From positions 1-18,159 of the forward strand of contig DATMYQ010000351.1 of the NCBI GenBank assembly GCA_035560935.1: 18,159 bases of DNA, given 5' to 3'. The notes beneath the pieces were generated by a model, which was given only the letters and a program-made list of their open reading frames with translations, had not been told where the DNA came from and did no database searches. The stretch comes from DATMYQ01 sp035560935. Lineage in GTDB: Bacteria > Bacillota > Negativicutes > Sporomusales > Sporomusaceae. Made by a program: the position numbers and the translations under genes. Positions within the stretch are counted from its first letter, which is position 1; the number at the start of each line of letters is the position of its first letter. Below, one piece after another: positions 6,611 to 14,518 of this stretch.

Positions 6611-8752
6611 ATGCTTGTCGAACAAGACAATTTAGTTTTACCATTATCGTACCAACGTTTGTTGTTTTTACAGCAAGATGCTTTAGCTACAGATATTATT
6701 GAGATTTTAAGCCCATGCCAACGGCGTGGGTTGCTGCTTTTTGGGGCAGGATCAGTGGGCCTTTTTTTATATCAATTTTTTTCGTCATTTAGAATCGACG
6801 GGAAGGCATTAGCGATTTGTGGATTTTTGGACAACAACCAACAACGTTGGGGAACCGAACTGGCGGGACGGCCGGTTCTATCGCCAGATTGTCTGGCAGA
6901 TTCTCAATTTGAGAATACGTATGTGTTGATTGCCACGGAATATGTAGCCAGTATGGCTGGTCAGTTGAACGGATACTCTATGATTCCCCGTAGAGATTAT
7001 GGAAATGGTTATCAGCTCTATAAACATCTGAGAGATTTAATCTGGATATATGCGGGAGAAGACAGGGAATCTGTGCCAGATGAATTGCTGCAGGACTTGC
7101 AATGGGCTACTGCAAATCGCTATATTCCGTGCGTTAGCGATACGAGTGATAATTCGGCGCTTTTGTCTGCGGCTGTGGATTATCATCAGTGGCAGCGTTG
7201 GCATCGGGTCAGTATACGGGAAAAGCAGGCGATGGCCCAATCTGTGTTGATGCAGCGTTGTATGGATAACACAGTATTTTCAATCGTTATCGCAATCGGT
7301 GTTGATCAGAGAGCGGAGATGGAGCTGGTGGCCCGACGATTTAGAGGAGAACAGCTTTATCCTTGGTGGCGGTTGTTTTTTGTTGTCGACGGGGTTGCTG
7401 ATCGTATCCGTTTTTTTTCAACGGATGAGAGAATCAGGTTGTTGAACACGGAGGAGTTGGGATGGATGTGTCGAGACGCTAAAAAAGGCTATTTTCTTGG
7501 TCTGCATTTTGCGGACCGATTAGCACCGGAAGCGTTGTGGGTGTTGGCGCGGTATGCGGAAACGGCTGATTATCCAACGGTAATCTATAGTGATGAAGAC
7601 CGTCTGGACGAAGTGGGTAACAGAATAGAACCATTTTTCAAACCCGATTGGTCGCCACATACTGTTCAATCTTATGATTATATCGGTTGGCGCGGCGTTT
7701 GTGTTCAGGCAAATTGGTTAGCTACCGAAGGAACAAAATGGCAACGGGCTGTGCTTGGCCAGGAACTTGGTTTTGCAGCGTACTTGCGAACCGAACGCGT
7801 CGGACATATATCCCGAGTATTAGTGCACAAGGGAACTGATACTGGATTGCCTGTGCCGGCTATGGGGAACGGTAAGCATTACCGTTTGCAGGGTAAGCCG
7901 TTGATTTCAATTTTGATTCCGGCACGGGACCGGGCGGATTATCTGGCAAGTTGTTTGGAATCGATTTTTACGCTATCATCTTATCAACATTTCGAAGTGT
8001 TAGTGATTGATAATGAGAGCCGGGAACAGAAAACACTAGAACTGTTGACGCGGTGGCAGGCAGAAGAACCGGAACGTTTGCGGGTAGTGCGGGTGGCGGA
8101 ACCGTTTAATTATGCTCGTCTTAATAATCTTGGCGTGACCGAGGCACGAGGTGAGCTGATTTTGTTACTGAATAACGATACTAGAGTCATCACCCCCGAG
8201 TGGCTGCAGGATATGGCTGGTTATGCCATACAACAAGATATTGGAGCTGTGGGAGCGATGTTGCTTTATGAAGATGGTACAGTACAACACGCAGGAGTGA
8301 TTATTGGGGTGGGCGCGGTGGCGGATCATGCATTTCGTGGGTTTGCTGCGGATGTCAGTGGCTATTTTGGGCGTCTGCAAACAGTGACCAATTATTCGGC
8401 GGTGACCGGAGCTTGTTTAATGGTAAGCAAGGAACGGTATCTGGCAGTGGCTGGGATGGATGAACAGTTGGCGATATCATATAATGATGTGGATTTTTGC
8501 TTGAAGTTGCGCGATCTTGGTTTGTACAATGTGGTATTGCCTTTTGTGCGGTTATATCATTATGAATCGAAAAGTCGCGGGCCGAATGATACTTCGGAAA
8601 AATTGGCTCAGGCTCGGCAGGAGGAGCGGTTAATGCATGAGCGTTGGGACCGTACGTTACGAGAGGACCCTTTTTATAGTCCGCATCTTACCCGGGAAAA
8701 AACGGATTTTTCGTTGCGATTGCCTGATTTGCGGGAATGTTGGAAAGAATAG
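6611..8752 (+). CDS. Multidomain glycosyltransferase: Rossmann-like domain plus two GT2 domains
   Basis: This 713-residue protein probably builds a surface glycan. Residues about 38-140 form a Rossmann-like unit (LLLFGAGSVGLFLYQFF, then ICGFLDNNQQRWG and VLIATEY). Residues about 222-400 resemble the first half of tandem GT2 proteins: YSDED (326-330) and PFFKPDWSP remain, but the usual N-terminal nucleotide-binding strand is altered (SIVIAIGVDQRAE), so this copy may be inactive. Residues about 430-665 are a well-kept GT2 domain: PLISILIPARDRADYL, VLVIDNES, NND (521-523, the metal-binding DxD equivalent), GACLMV and SYNDVDFCLKL. The ATG at 6611 has CTGGAGGG 7 bases upstream; an in-frame TTG at 6542 does not. 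No membrane segment is evident. It opens the polysaccharide locus; sugar donor and acceptor are unknown. Confidence 0.85.
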   Translation: MLVEQDNLVLPLSYQRLLFLQQDALATDIIEILSPCQRRGLLLFGAGSVGLFLYQFFSSFRIDGKALAICGFLDNNQQRWGTELAGRPVLSPDCLADSQFENTYVLIATEYVASMAGQLNGYSMIPRRDYGNGYQLYKHLRDLIWIYAGEDRESVPDELLQDLQWATANRYIPCVSDTSDNSALLSAAVDYHQWQRWHRVSIREKQAMAQSVLMQRCMDNTVFSIVIAIGVDQRAEMELVARRFRGEQLYPWWRLFFVVDGVADRIRFFSTDERIRLLNTEELGWMCRDAKKGYFLGLHFADRLAPEALWVLARYAETADYPTVIYSDEDRLDEVGNRIEPFFKPDWSPHTVQSYDYIGWRGVCVQANWLATEGTKWQRAVLGQELGFAAYLRTERVGHISRVLVHKGTDTGLPVPAMGNGKHYRLQGKPLISILIPARDRADYLASCLESIFTLSSYQHFEVLVIDNESREQKTLELLTRWQAEEPERLRVVRVAEPFNYARLNNLGVTEARGELILLLNNDTRVITPEWLQDMAGYAIQQDIGAVGAMLLYEDGTVQHAGVIIGVGAVADHAFRGFAADVSGYFGRLQTVTNYSAVTGACLMVSKERYLAVAGMDEQLAISYNDVDFCLKLRDLGLYNVVLPFVRLYHYESKSRGPNDTSEKLAQARQEERLMHERWDRTLREDPFYSPHLTREKTDFSLRLPDLRECWKE

Positions 8753-8848
8753 TGTAGTGAGTTTGCTGATAGAAAAACTGGATGTACTGGAAGCAGACAG
8801 GAACTTGCTTGTTATTGTGAATTAGAGTGGCGTATGTTGCAAATGTTT

Positions 8849-8925
8849 TTAGATATTGCCCGGTATTTTGGGTAAAACACGTTTTTGCAGGACTCCTGTT
8901 TCCGAACGGAGAAATAACAATAAGC
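8849..8925 (-). pseudogene. 3' fragment of an ssuC-like permease gene
   Basis: Read leftward, this gives LLLFLRSETGVLQKR, a short tail and a stop at 8849-8851. The intact SsuC ends LLFFRRLEIGVLQKR plus seven residues. Bases 8881-8923 match 4043-4085 at 38 of 43 positions. Upstream in the same frame a TGA stops the reading at once, and I see no further permease sequence, so only the extreme C-terminus survives. It is either the relic of a paralogous transporter or a small duplicated patch of the local gene. Confidence 0.6.
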
Positions 8926-8995
8926 CTCAAAACTGAAGACCCGTGTTGAACAAATAATGTTGACACTGAGGATGGTTTTGATATCTTGTATGCTG

Positions 8996-9091
8996 ATGAA
9001 GTCTGATAAAGTTTGTTTTCTATATGCCTATTGTTTAACGGATAATCATGTCCATTTGATGGAAAAAATAAGGATTTTAAGGTGGCGCTAA
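8996..9091 (+). pseudogene. REP-associated (IS200-like, Y1) transposase fragment
   Basis: One rightward frame reads MKSDKVCFLYAYCLTDNHVHLMEK and ends soon after at TAA (9089-9091) [motif in two pieces: MKSDKVCFLYAY and CLTDNHVHLMEK]. The string YCLxxNHVHLM with its HVH (His-hydrophobic-His) metal-binding motif is the most conserved block of TnpA_REP/RAYT single-strand transposases, preceded in the family by the same F-x-LYAY pattern. The catalytic tyrosine region and most of the N-terminus are missing. A short piece DILYADE in another frame at about 8980-9000 may be part of the lost upstream region, implying a frameshift or deletion. The fragment is too short to be active. Confidence 0.65.
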
Positions 9092-9110
9092 GAGTGAAAT
9101 GTGTTAAAAA

Positions 9111-9143
9111 GTGCCAGAGACGGACAGGGTGACTGGGTGCCAC
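9111..9143. repeat. REP-like sequence beside the transposase fragment
   Basis: GTGCCAG (9111-9117) and CTGG followed by GTGCCAC (9133-9143) frame a short imperfect foldback with CCAG/CTGG as the only solid pairing. It lies 20 bases after the transposase fragment. REP-associated transposases are usually accompanied by such elements. Only one copy is in the window, so repetitiveness cannot be shown here. Confidence 0.3.
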
Positions 9144-9228
9144 AACGTGACCTCGCGCATATAACGGGAAGAATTTACTCAGAAGATTGATGAATGAATC
9201 TAGAAGCGAGGATGCGGGAGAATGAATA

Positions 9229-10161
9229 ATGAAACATCCATTGATTGGGATTGTTGTTTTGAACTGGAATGGTTGGCAGGATACCTGCGAGTGTCTGAAG
9301 TCACTGGCGGCGCTGCAGTATCCTAATACGGCAGTGGTGTTAGTTGATAACGGTTCAACCGATCACTCGCCGGAAGAAATGATGGCATGTTTGCGGCCGG
9401 AAGTGGCTTTCATTGCAGCTGGTATCAATCGGGGATTTTCTGCCGGAAACAATCTTGGTATCAGCTATTTGATGGAGAGAGGCGCCGAATATATATTGTT
9501 GTTGAATAATGATACAGTGGTAGCGCCGGATCTGCTTGATGCATTTTTGAAAGTGGCGGCAGCGGAACCGCAGGCGGGAGCTTTGGCCGCGAAGATTTAT
9601 TATTACGATTCGCCGGATGTATTTTGGTTTGCCGGTGCTAAAAGTCCCACGCCCTGGATGGCACCAATGCATATCGGACAGGGAGAACAAGATAGGGGAC
9701 AATATGATCAGGTAAGTGCGATCTCCAGCGTTAACGGCTGCGCTTTTTTTGTGCGGACGGCAATGATTCGTCAGATAGGACCATTGGATGAACGATACTT
9801 TTTGAAATATGAAGACGTGGACTGGTCGTTGCGGATCCAGGCCGGTGGCTGGCAGACTCTTTTCGTCCCCGGTGCCAGGGTCTGGCATAAAGTCAGTCGC
9901 GCTTCTGGTGGTGTGACACCGCTGTGGTGGTATTTTGATGAACGCAGTCGATTGCTCTGGCAGAAACTGCATTTTCCTGAGTTAAGCTGGTCGGCACGGT
10001 ACGGGCGTTTATTGCGGGAAATTTGGCTGGAATTATATACCGGTCAGTGGAAAAAATGGCGAATATGGCTGGCCCGTTTGTGGGGCGTTATTGATTTTTG
10101 GCGGGGCTGCACAGGGAATTGCCCACCCATGTTAATTCGCTTGAGTTGGATAAATAAATGA
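9229..10161 (+). CDS. GT2 family glycosyltransferase (rhamnosyltransferase-like)
   Basis: This 310-residue enzyme should transfer a sugar from a nucleotide donor to a glycan acceptor at the cytoplasmic face of the membrane. The GT-A fold is clear: IGIVVLNWNGW (6-16), VVLVDNGSTD (36-45), NRGFSAGNNLGI (67-78), LLNNDT with the metal-binding NND at 93-95, SVNGCAFFVR (167-176) and the catalytic-base region KYEDVDWSLRI (193-203). This set fits the cd04186-type group that includes many rhamnosyltransferases, although the donor cannot be fixed. The C-terminal 60 residues are rich in Trp, Arg and Leu, which may form a membrane-surface helix. The start is the ATG at 9229, with GGGAG 9 bases before it. 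The gene follows a 476-base gap of debris and so may have its own promoter. Confidence 0.9.
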   Translation: MKHPLIGIVVLNWNGWQDTCECLKSLAALQYPNTAVVLVDNGSTDHSPEEMMACLRPEVAFIAAGINRGFSAGNNLGISYLMERGAEYILLLNNDTVVAPDLLDAFLKVAAAEPQAGALAAKIYYYDSPDVFWFAGAKSPTPWMAPMHIGQGEQDRGQYDQVSAISSVNGCAFFVRTAMIRQIGPLDERYFLKYEDVDWSLRIQAGGWQTLFVPGARVWHKVSRASGGVTPLWWYFDERSRLLWQKLHFPELSWSARYGRLLREIWLELYTGQWKKWRIWLARLWGVIDFWRGCTGNCPPMLIRLSWINK

Positions 10162-10282
10162 AAGAAAACTTCGTGCGACAGGATAATATAGTGCTGAAAA
10201 ACAGGGGTTTGTTGCTAAGCGCCGAATAACTATTGTTTATAGTCACCTAATGTTTGGAAAGTAAAATGAGGAGGTTTGTGGC

Positions 10283-11386
10283 TTGCAACTGAAACCGACA
10301 GTCAGTATTGTGATCCCTTCTTGCAATGGGTTGCATCACTTGAAAAATTGTCTTCCTTCGCTAGTTCGTCAGGAGTATCAGGGCAAATGGGAAATTCTCG
10401 TGGTGGATAATGCGTCTACGGATGGAACTGCAGCGTATTTGCGGGAACAGTTTCCGCAAATACGCGTTGTTGCGAATAAAATAAACGAAGGATTTGCTAA
10501 AGCTAATAATCAAGCGGCATCTGTAGCCCAGGGAGAGTACCTGGCGCTGATCAATAATGATATGCGGGCTCGGGAGGATTGGCTGGCATCATTGGTGGAT
10601 ACCTGTCAAAAAAGCGGAGCTGTTTGTGTGGGTGGAATGATTTTAGATTGGGAGGGTCAAAATATTGATTTTGCCGGCGCGCAGCTTCATTGTTTTGGCG
10701 TGGCTCAGCAACAGGGCATAGAGATGTCGGTGCAACAATTAGACGGGTACGCAAAAATGCGGCCGATTTCTTTTGCTTGCGGCGGTAATTTATTGATCCG
10801 GCGTGATGTTTTTCTTGAAATTGGTGGTTTTGACGAGGATTATTTTGCCTATGCTGAGGATGTAGATTTAGGCTGGCGGCTTTGGTTGTGCGGTTATCCC
10901 GTATTCTTATCGCCAACGGCCTTCACTTTTCATAGACGTCATAGTGGATCCGCGTTTTTGGACCACTCAGACCGATTGTATTATAACGCGCGGAATATGT
11001 TGTATACGATGTATAAAAACTATTCGGAGGAAAATTTAAACCGATTTATGAGTGTCGGATTGTTGATAAAAATGCAACTCGGCTGCAATAATGTCTGGAA
11101 AAATGGCGGTGCCGGTGGTTTGGCCTTTGAAAATTATTTCGAAATACGGGCGGTTCGGGATTTTCTGCTCAATATCCCCCTAATGCGTCCCAAACGGCAA
11201 TGGATTCAGTCACGGCGGGTCTGGGGAGATAGTATGGTGTTGCAGTATGTGGATACTAGCATTAATCCGCATTTCCGCGAAATGCTGCATCGGGATTTGG
11301 ATGATATGCTAGAGGCCGGTGAACAAGTGGGGCGAATGGCAAGGGAACGGAGGCGTGGCGATGCGCCGCAAAATGGAACGGAGTAA
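10283..11386 (+). CDS. GT2 family glycosyltransferase
   Basis: This is a second GT-A glycosyltransferase, 367 residues, similar in plan to the preceding gene but not a close copy. It shows VSIVIPSCNG (7-16), ILVVDNASTDGT (38-49), NEGFAKANNQA (68-78), NND (91-93), ISFACGGNLLIRRDVF (162-177) and the EDVDLGWRL block (192-200). After about residue 225 it has a long C-terminal extension, seen in some O-antigen and S-layer glycosyltransferases, of unknown role. The start is TTG at 10283: GAGGAGG ends 8 bases before it and no ATG or GTG fits the frame nearby. The 3' end overlaps the SpsF-like gene by 26 bases. The 121-base gap before it shows no clear promoter. Donor and acceptor are unknown. Confidence 0.9.
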   Translation: MQLKPTVSIVIPSCNGLHHLKNCLPSLVRQEYQGKWEILVVDNASTDGTAAYLREQFPQIRVVANKINEGFAKANNQAASVAQGEYLALINNDMRAREDWLASLVDTCQKSGAVCVGGMILDWEGQNIDFAGAQLHCFGVAQQQGIEMSVQQLDGYAKMRPISFACGGNLLIRRDVFLEIGGFDEDYFAYAEDVDLGWRLWLCGYPVFLSPTAFTFHRRHSGSAFLDHSDRLYYNARNMLYTMYKNYSEENLNRFMSVGLLIKMQLGCNNVWKNGGAGGLAFENYFEIRAVRDFLLNIPLMRPKRQWIQSRRVWGDSMVLQYVDTSINPHFREMLHRDLDDMLEAGEQVGRMARERRRGDAPQNGTE

Positions 11387-12182
11387 TAAAAGCAATGTAG
11401 TCGCGGTGATTCAGGCGCGGATGAGTTCCAGCCGTTTGCCGGGAAAGGTTTTGCAACCGATTTTGGGTCGGCCGATGTTGGATTGGATGATTGAACGGGT
11501 GAAACGCTCCCGAAATATTGACCAACTGGTGCTGGCGACAAGTCGGGAAGAGAGTGATAATCCGCTGGCGGAATATTGTCAGGACAAGGGAATAGAGTGT
11601 TTTCGCGGCAGTCTGGATGACGTGCTGGACCGGTTTTATCAGGCGGCGCTGCAATATCGGGCGGACCATATTGTGCGTCTCACCGCGGATTGTCCGCTAC
11701 TGGACCCGGCGTTGCTGGATCAGGTAATTGCTTTGCATTTGGACGGCAGTTATGATATTTCCTGCTCTGGCGCTTGTGATACCTTTCCTGACGGAATGGA
11801 CGTGTCCGTGGTGACTTTTGCAGCGCTGGCCCGAACTTGGCAGGAAGCTGTATTACCGTCGGAGCGGGAGCATGTGACCAGCTATATGTTCAATCATCCG
11901 GAACGTTATCTACTGGGCGTAGTGCATCACACGGAAAAGTTGGGACATTGGCGCTGGTCGGTGGATGAGCCGGAAGATTTTGATTTAGTCAGCCGGATTT
12001 TTGCTGCATTATGTCCTGTAAAATCGGATTTTGGGTTTGCAGATATTTGCGCTTTCATACGCCGAAACCCGGAGGTGCTGGATTTGAATCGGCATATTAT
12101 TATTAATGCTGGGTACCAAAAGTCGCTGGCAAAAGACGAGGAATATTTAAGAGAACAGCGGGAACTTAATAAAAATGTTTGA
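11361..12182 (+). CDS. spsF: SpsF-like cytidylyltransferase
   Basis: This belongs to the CMP-sugar synthetase-like group named after spore-coat polysaccharide protein SpsF; such enzymes activate a sugar acid or modified sugar with CTP. The 273-residue protein has the nucleotide-binding loop AVIQARMSSSRLPGKVL (15-31), then LVLATSREESDNPLAEYC and the RLTADCPLLDP block (106-116), and ends with FPDGMDVSVV and WRWSVDEPEDF, all characteristic of SpsF. ATG 11361 is preceded by GGAGG with a 7-base spacer; an earlier in-frame ATG at 11319 lies deeper in the upstream gene without a good site. The gene overlaps the preceding glycosyltransferase by 26 bases. The usual partners SpsE (NeuB-like) and SpsG are absent from the window, so the sugar it activates is unknown. 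Confidence 0.88.
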   Translation: MRRKMERSNKSNVVAVIQARMSSSRLPGKVLQPILGRPMLDWMIERVKRSRNIDQLVLATSREESDNPLAEYCQDKGIECFRGSLDDVLDRFYQAALQYRADHIVRLTADCPLLDPALLDQVIALHLDGSYDISCSGACDTFPDGMDVSVVTFAALARTWQEAVLPSEREHVTSYMFNHPERYLLGVVHHTEKLGHWRWSVDEPEDFDLVSRIFAALCPVKSDFGFADICAFIRRNPEVLDLNRHIIINAGYQKSLAKDEEYLREQRELNKNV

Positions 12183-12231
12183 TGGGCACATTTCAAACAC
12201 TGCTTTGCCTGTGACGGGAGGGTAACGAGTA

Positions 12232-13569
12232 ATGAAAATTTGTGTGATTGGGTCTGGATATGTGGGACTGGTGACCGGTACCTGCTTGGCGGAGATGGGT
12301 AATAAAGTTTGGTGCGTAGATGTGGACCAACAAAAGATCGACAAACTACGACGAGGAGTCATTCCAATTTATGAACCGGGTTTAGAGGAATTGGTAAGGG
12401 CCAACGTGAAGGAAAAACGACTGATGTTTACTACTGATTTGGCGGAAGGAATCGAGAAAGCGCTATACGTATTTATTGCCGTGGGAACGCCGCCGGGTGA
12501 AGATGGCTCTGCCGACCTGACTCATGTGCTTGGAGTTGCCCGGGATATTGGACGGAATATCAATAAATATATGATTGTGGTCAATAAGTCAACGGTGCCG
12601 GTGGGAACAGCAGTCAAGGTACAAGCAACGATCAGAAAGGAATTGACCGACCGAGGGTTGTCGGAGCTGGAATTTGACGTGGTTTCCAATCCAGAGTTTT
12701 TGAAAGAAGGCGCGGCCATTGAGGATTTCATGCGTCCGGACCGGGTGGTGATCGGTGTTGACAATGTAAGAACTGCGGAGCTGATGAAACAATTGTACGA
12801 CCCGTTTGTAAGAAACGAGAATCCGCTGATCGTGATGGACCTTTCGTCCGCAGAACTGACGAAATATGCGGCCAACGCGATGCTGGCAACCCGGATTAGT
12901 TTTATGAATGAAGTGGCCCGTTTGTGTGATCAGGTCGGAGCAGATGTGAACAAAGTACGTGTGGGAATCGGAACGGACAAGCGGATCGGCATGCCCTTCT
13001 TATATGCAGGAGCGGGTTATGGTGGTTCCTGCTTTCCTAAGGATGTTAAAGAATTAATACAGGCGGGACAGCGGTTTGACGTCGATATGGCGCTGGTAAA
13101 AGCAGTGGATGTAGTGAATGAGCGACAGAAACAATATCTGGTGGATCTGATTAATATTCGTTATGAGAATGATATTGCCGGAAAACACTTTGCTATTTGG
13201 GGATTGGCGTTTAAGCCACAAACCGATGATATGAGAGAAGCGCCATCAAAAGTGGTAATTGAGGCATTACTTGCCGGGGGCGCGATAGTGGCTGCTTATG
13301 ATCCGGCAGCTGAGGCGCAGGCACAGCGAATTTTACCGCCGAACGGATGTCTGACGTATGGGGAAGATATGATGATGGTACTGCAGGATGCGGACGCGCT
13401 GGTCTTGATGACGGAATGGCGGCAGTTTCGCCGACCCGATTTTTCTGAAATGAAAGAATTGATGCGGACACCTGTGCTTTTTGATGGGCGGAATCAGTAT
13501 GATCCGCTGGAAATGAAGGCGCAGGGTTTTGAATACTATTGCATAGGGAGAAACAACCGTGGCAAATAA
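12232..13569 (+). CDS. ugd: UDP-glucose 6-dehydrogenase
   Basis: This enzyme oxidises UDP-glucose to UDP-glucuronate with two NAD+. The 445-residue protein starts MKICVIGSGYVGLVTG with the Rossmann glycine motif (7-12), followed by YEPGLEELV, FIAVGTPPGEDGSADL (81-96), NKSTVPVGT, SNPEFLKEG (152-160), the conserved lysine 211 in ELTKYAANA, and the catalytic cysteine 267 in GYGGSCFPKDV. The C-terminal UDP-binding domain includes WGLAFKPQTDDMREAPS. Length and motifs are those of the single-chain bacterial Ugd/TuaD group. GGGAGG precedes the ATG. The gene lies 49 bases after spsF and its end overlaps the UDP-glucuronate decarboxylase gene by 11 bases, which matches the biochemical order: the product feeds the next enzyme. 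Confidence 0.97.
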   Translation: MKICVIGSGYVGLVTGTCLAEMGNKVWCVDVDQQKIDKLRRGVIPIYEPGLEELVRANVKEKRLMFTTDLAEGIEKALYVFIAVGTPPGEDGSADLTHVLGVARDIGRNINKYMIVVNKSTVPVGTAVKVQATIRKELTDRGLSELEFDVVSNPEFLKEGAAIEDFMRPDRVVIGVDNVRTAELMKQLYDPFVRNENPLIVMDLSSAELTKYAANAMLATRISFMNEVARLCDQVGADVNKVRVGIGTDKRIGMPFLYAGAGYGGSCFPKDVKELIQAGQRFDVDMALVKAVDVVNERQKQYLVDLINIRYENDIAGKHFAIWGLAFKPQTDDMREAPSKVVIEALLAGGAIVAAYDPAAEAQAQRILPPNGCLTYGEDMMMVLQDADALVLMTEWRQFRRPDFSEMKELMRTPVLFDGRNQYDPLEMKAQGFEYYCIGRNNRGK

Positions 13570-14518
13570 AAGGATATTAGTTACCGGTGGTGCGGGCTTT
13601 ATTGGCTCACATCTTTGCCGGCGCTTGCTGGCGAACGGACATGAAGTACTTTGTCTGGACAATTATTTCACGGGTAGCAAGAATAATGTTTGGGATTTAT
13701 TGCATCATCAACGATTTGAGTTGATTCGGCATGATGTCACGCAGCCCTTTTTCTTTGAAGTGGATGAAATTTATAATTTGGCGTGTCCGGCTTCGCCAGT
13801 TCATTATCAATATAATCCGGTGAAAACGATTAAGACCAGCGTACTGGGAGCGATGAATGCGTTAGGCCTGGCCAAACGGGTCAAAGCCCGGATTCTGCAG
13901 GCGTCCACTTCGGAAGTGTACGGTGATCCGGCCATTCATCCGCAGCCGGAAGAATATTGGGGAAATGTCAATCCCATCGGCATTCGGAGTTGCTACGATG
14001 AGGGCAAACGCTGTGCGGAAACTTTATTCTTTGACTACCATCGTCAGAACGGTGTTGACATCAAAGTGGTGAGGATATTTAATACTTATGGTCCCCATAT
14101 GCATCCGCAGGATGGCCGGGTGGTCAGTAATTTTATTGTCCAGGCGCTGCAAGGACAGGATATCACAATATATGGTCAAGGAAACCAGACCCGCTCGTTT
14201 TGCTATGTGGATGACCTGGTGATGGGACTGGTTCAAATGATGGAGAGCCAACGGGAGTTTACCGGTCCAGTGAATTTAGGGAATCCTAGCGAGTTCACCA
14301 TTCGGGAATTGGCGGAGCAGGTGTTGTCCCTTACCGGCAGTAGTTCAAAGCTGTGTTATTGTTCATTGCCGCCAGACGACCCAAAGCAGCGCCGGCCAGA
14401 TATTAGTTTGGCGGAGAGGGAACTTGCTTGGCAGCCAACAATCGATCTGCCGGAAGGTCTACAGCGAACGGTGGCATATTTTCGACAACGCTTGACGCTT
14501 GCGGGCGGCCAGCAATGA
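13559..14518 (+). CDS. uxs: UDP-glucuronate decarboxylase (UDP-xylose synthase)
   Basis: This short-chain dehydrogenase-type enzyme converts UDP-glucuronate to UDP-xylose through NAD-dependent C4 oxidation and decarboxylation. The 319-residue sequence shows VTGGAGFIGSHL (8-19), LDNYFTGSKNNV (33-44), the very conserved NLACPASPVHYQ (73-84), STSEVYGDP with Thr117 and Glu119, CYDEGKR with catalytic Tyr146 and Lys150, and FNTYGPHMHPQDGRVVSNF. The NLACPASP, CYDEGKR and MHPQDGRVVSN motifs separate UXS from other nucleotide-sugar epimerases and from the larger bifunctional ArnA. The start is a GTG at 13559 inside the ugd end, after GGGAG; the stop overlaps the next start (ATGA). Product identity is well supported by motifs; use of the UDP-xylose in this glycan is inferred. 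Confidence 0.94.
   Translation: MANKRILVTGGAGFIGSHLCRRLLANGHEVLCLDNYFTGSKNNVWDLLHHQRFELIRHDVTQPFFFEVDEIYNLACPASPVHYQYNPVKTIKTSVLGAMNALGLAKRVKARILQASTSEVYGDPAIHPQPEEYWGNVNPIGIRSCYDEGKRCAETLFFDYHRQNGVDIKVVRIFNTYGPHMHPQDGRVVSNFIVQALQGQDITIYGQGNQTRSFCYVDDLVMGLVQMMESQREFTGPVNLGNPSEFTIRELAEQVLSLTGSSSKLCYCSLPPDDPKQRRPDISLAERELAWQPTIDLPEGLQRTVAYFRQRLTLAGGQQ

Larger units (their letters stand above)
8753..9228. other. 476-base gap with gene debris
   Basis: No intact gene is supported here. The gap contains a leftward ssuC-like 3' fragment (8849-8925), a rightward REP-associated transposase fragment (8996-9091) and a REP-like sequence (9111-9143). A 151-codon leftward open frame that crosses the gap has no ribosome binding site or family resemblance and conflicts with these fragments. 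The last 40 bases hold the leader of the next glycosyltransferase gene. Confidence 0.6.

Noticed and set aside
8688..9143. A 151-codon leftward open frame across the gap between the first two glycosyltransferase genes
   Set aside because: No ribosome site, no recognisable family, low-complexity residue use, and it overlaps the permease and transposase fragments in other frames.
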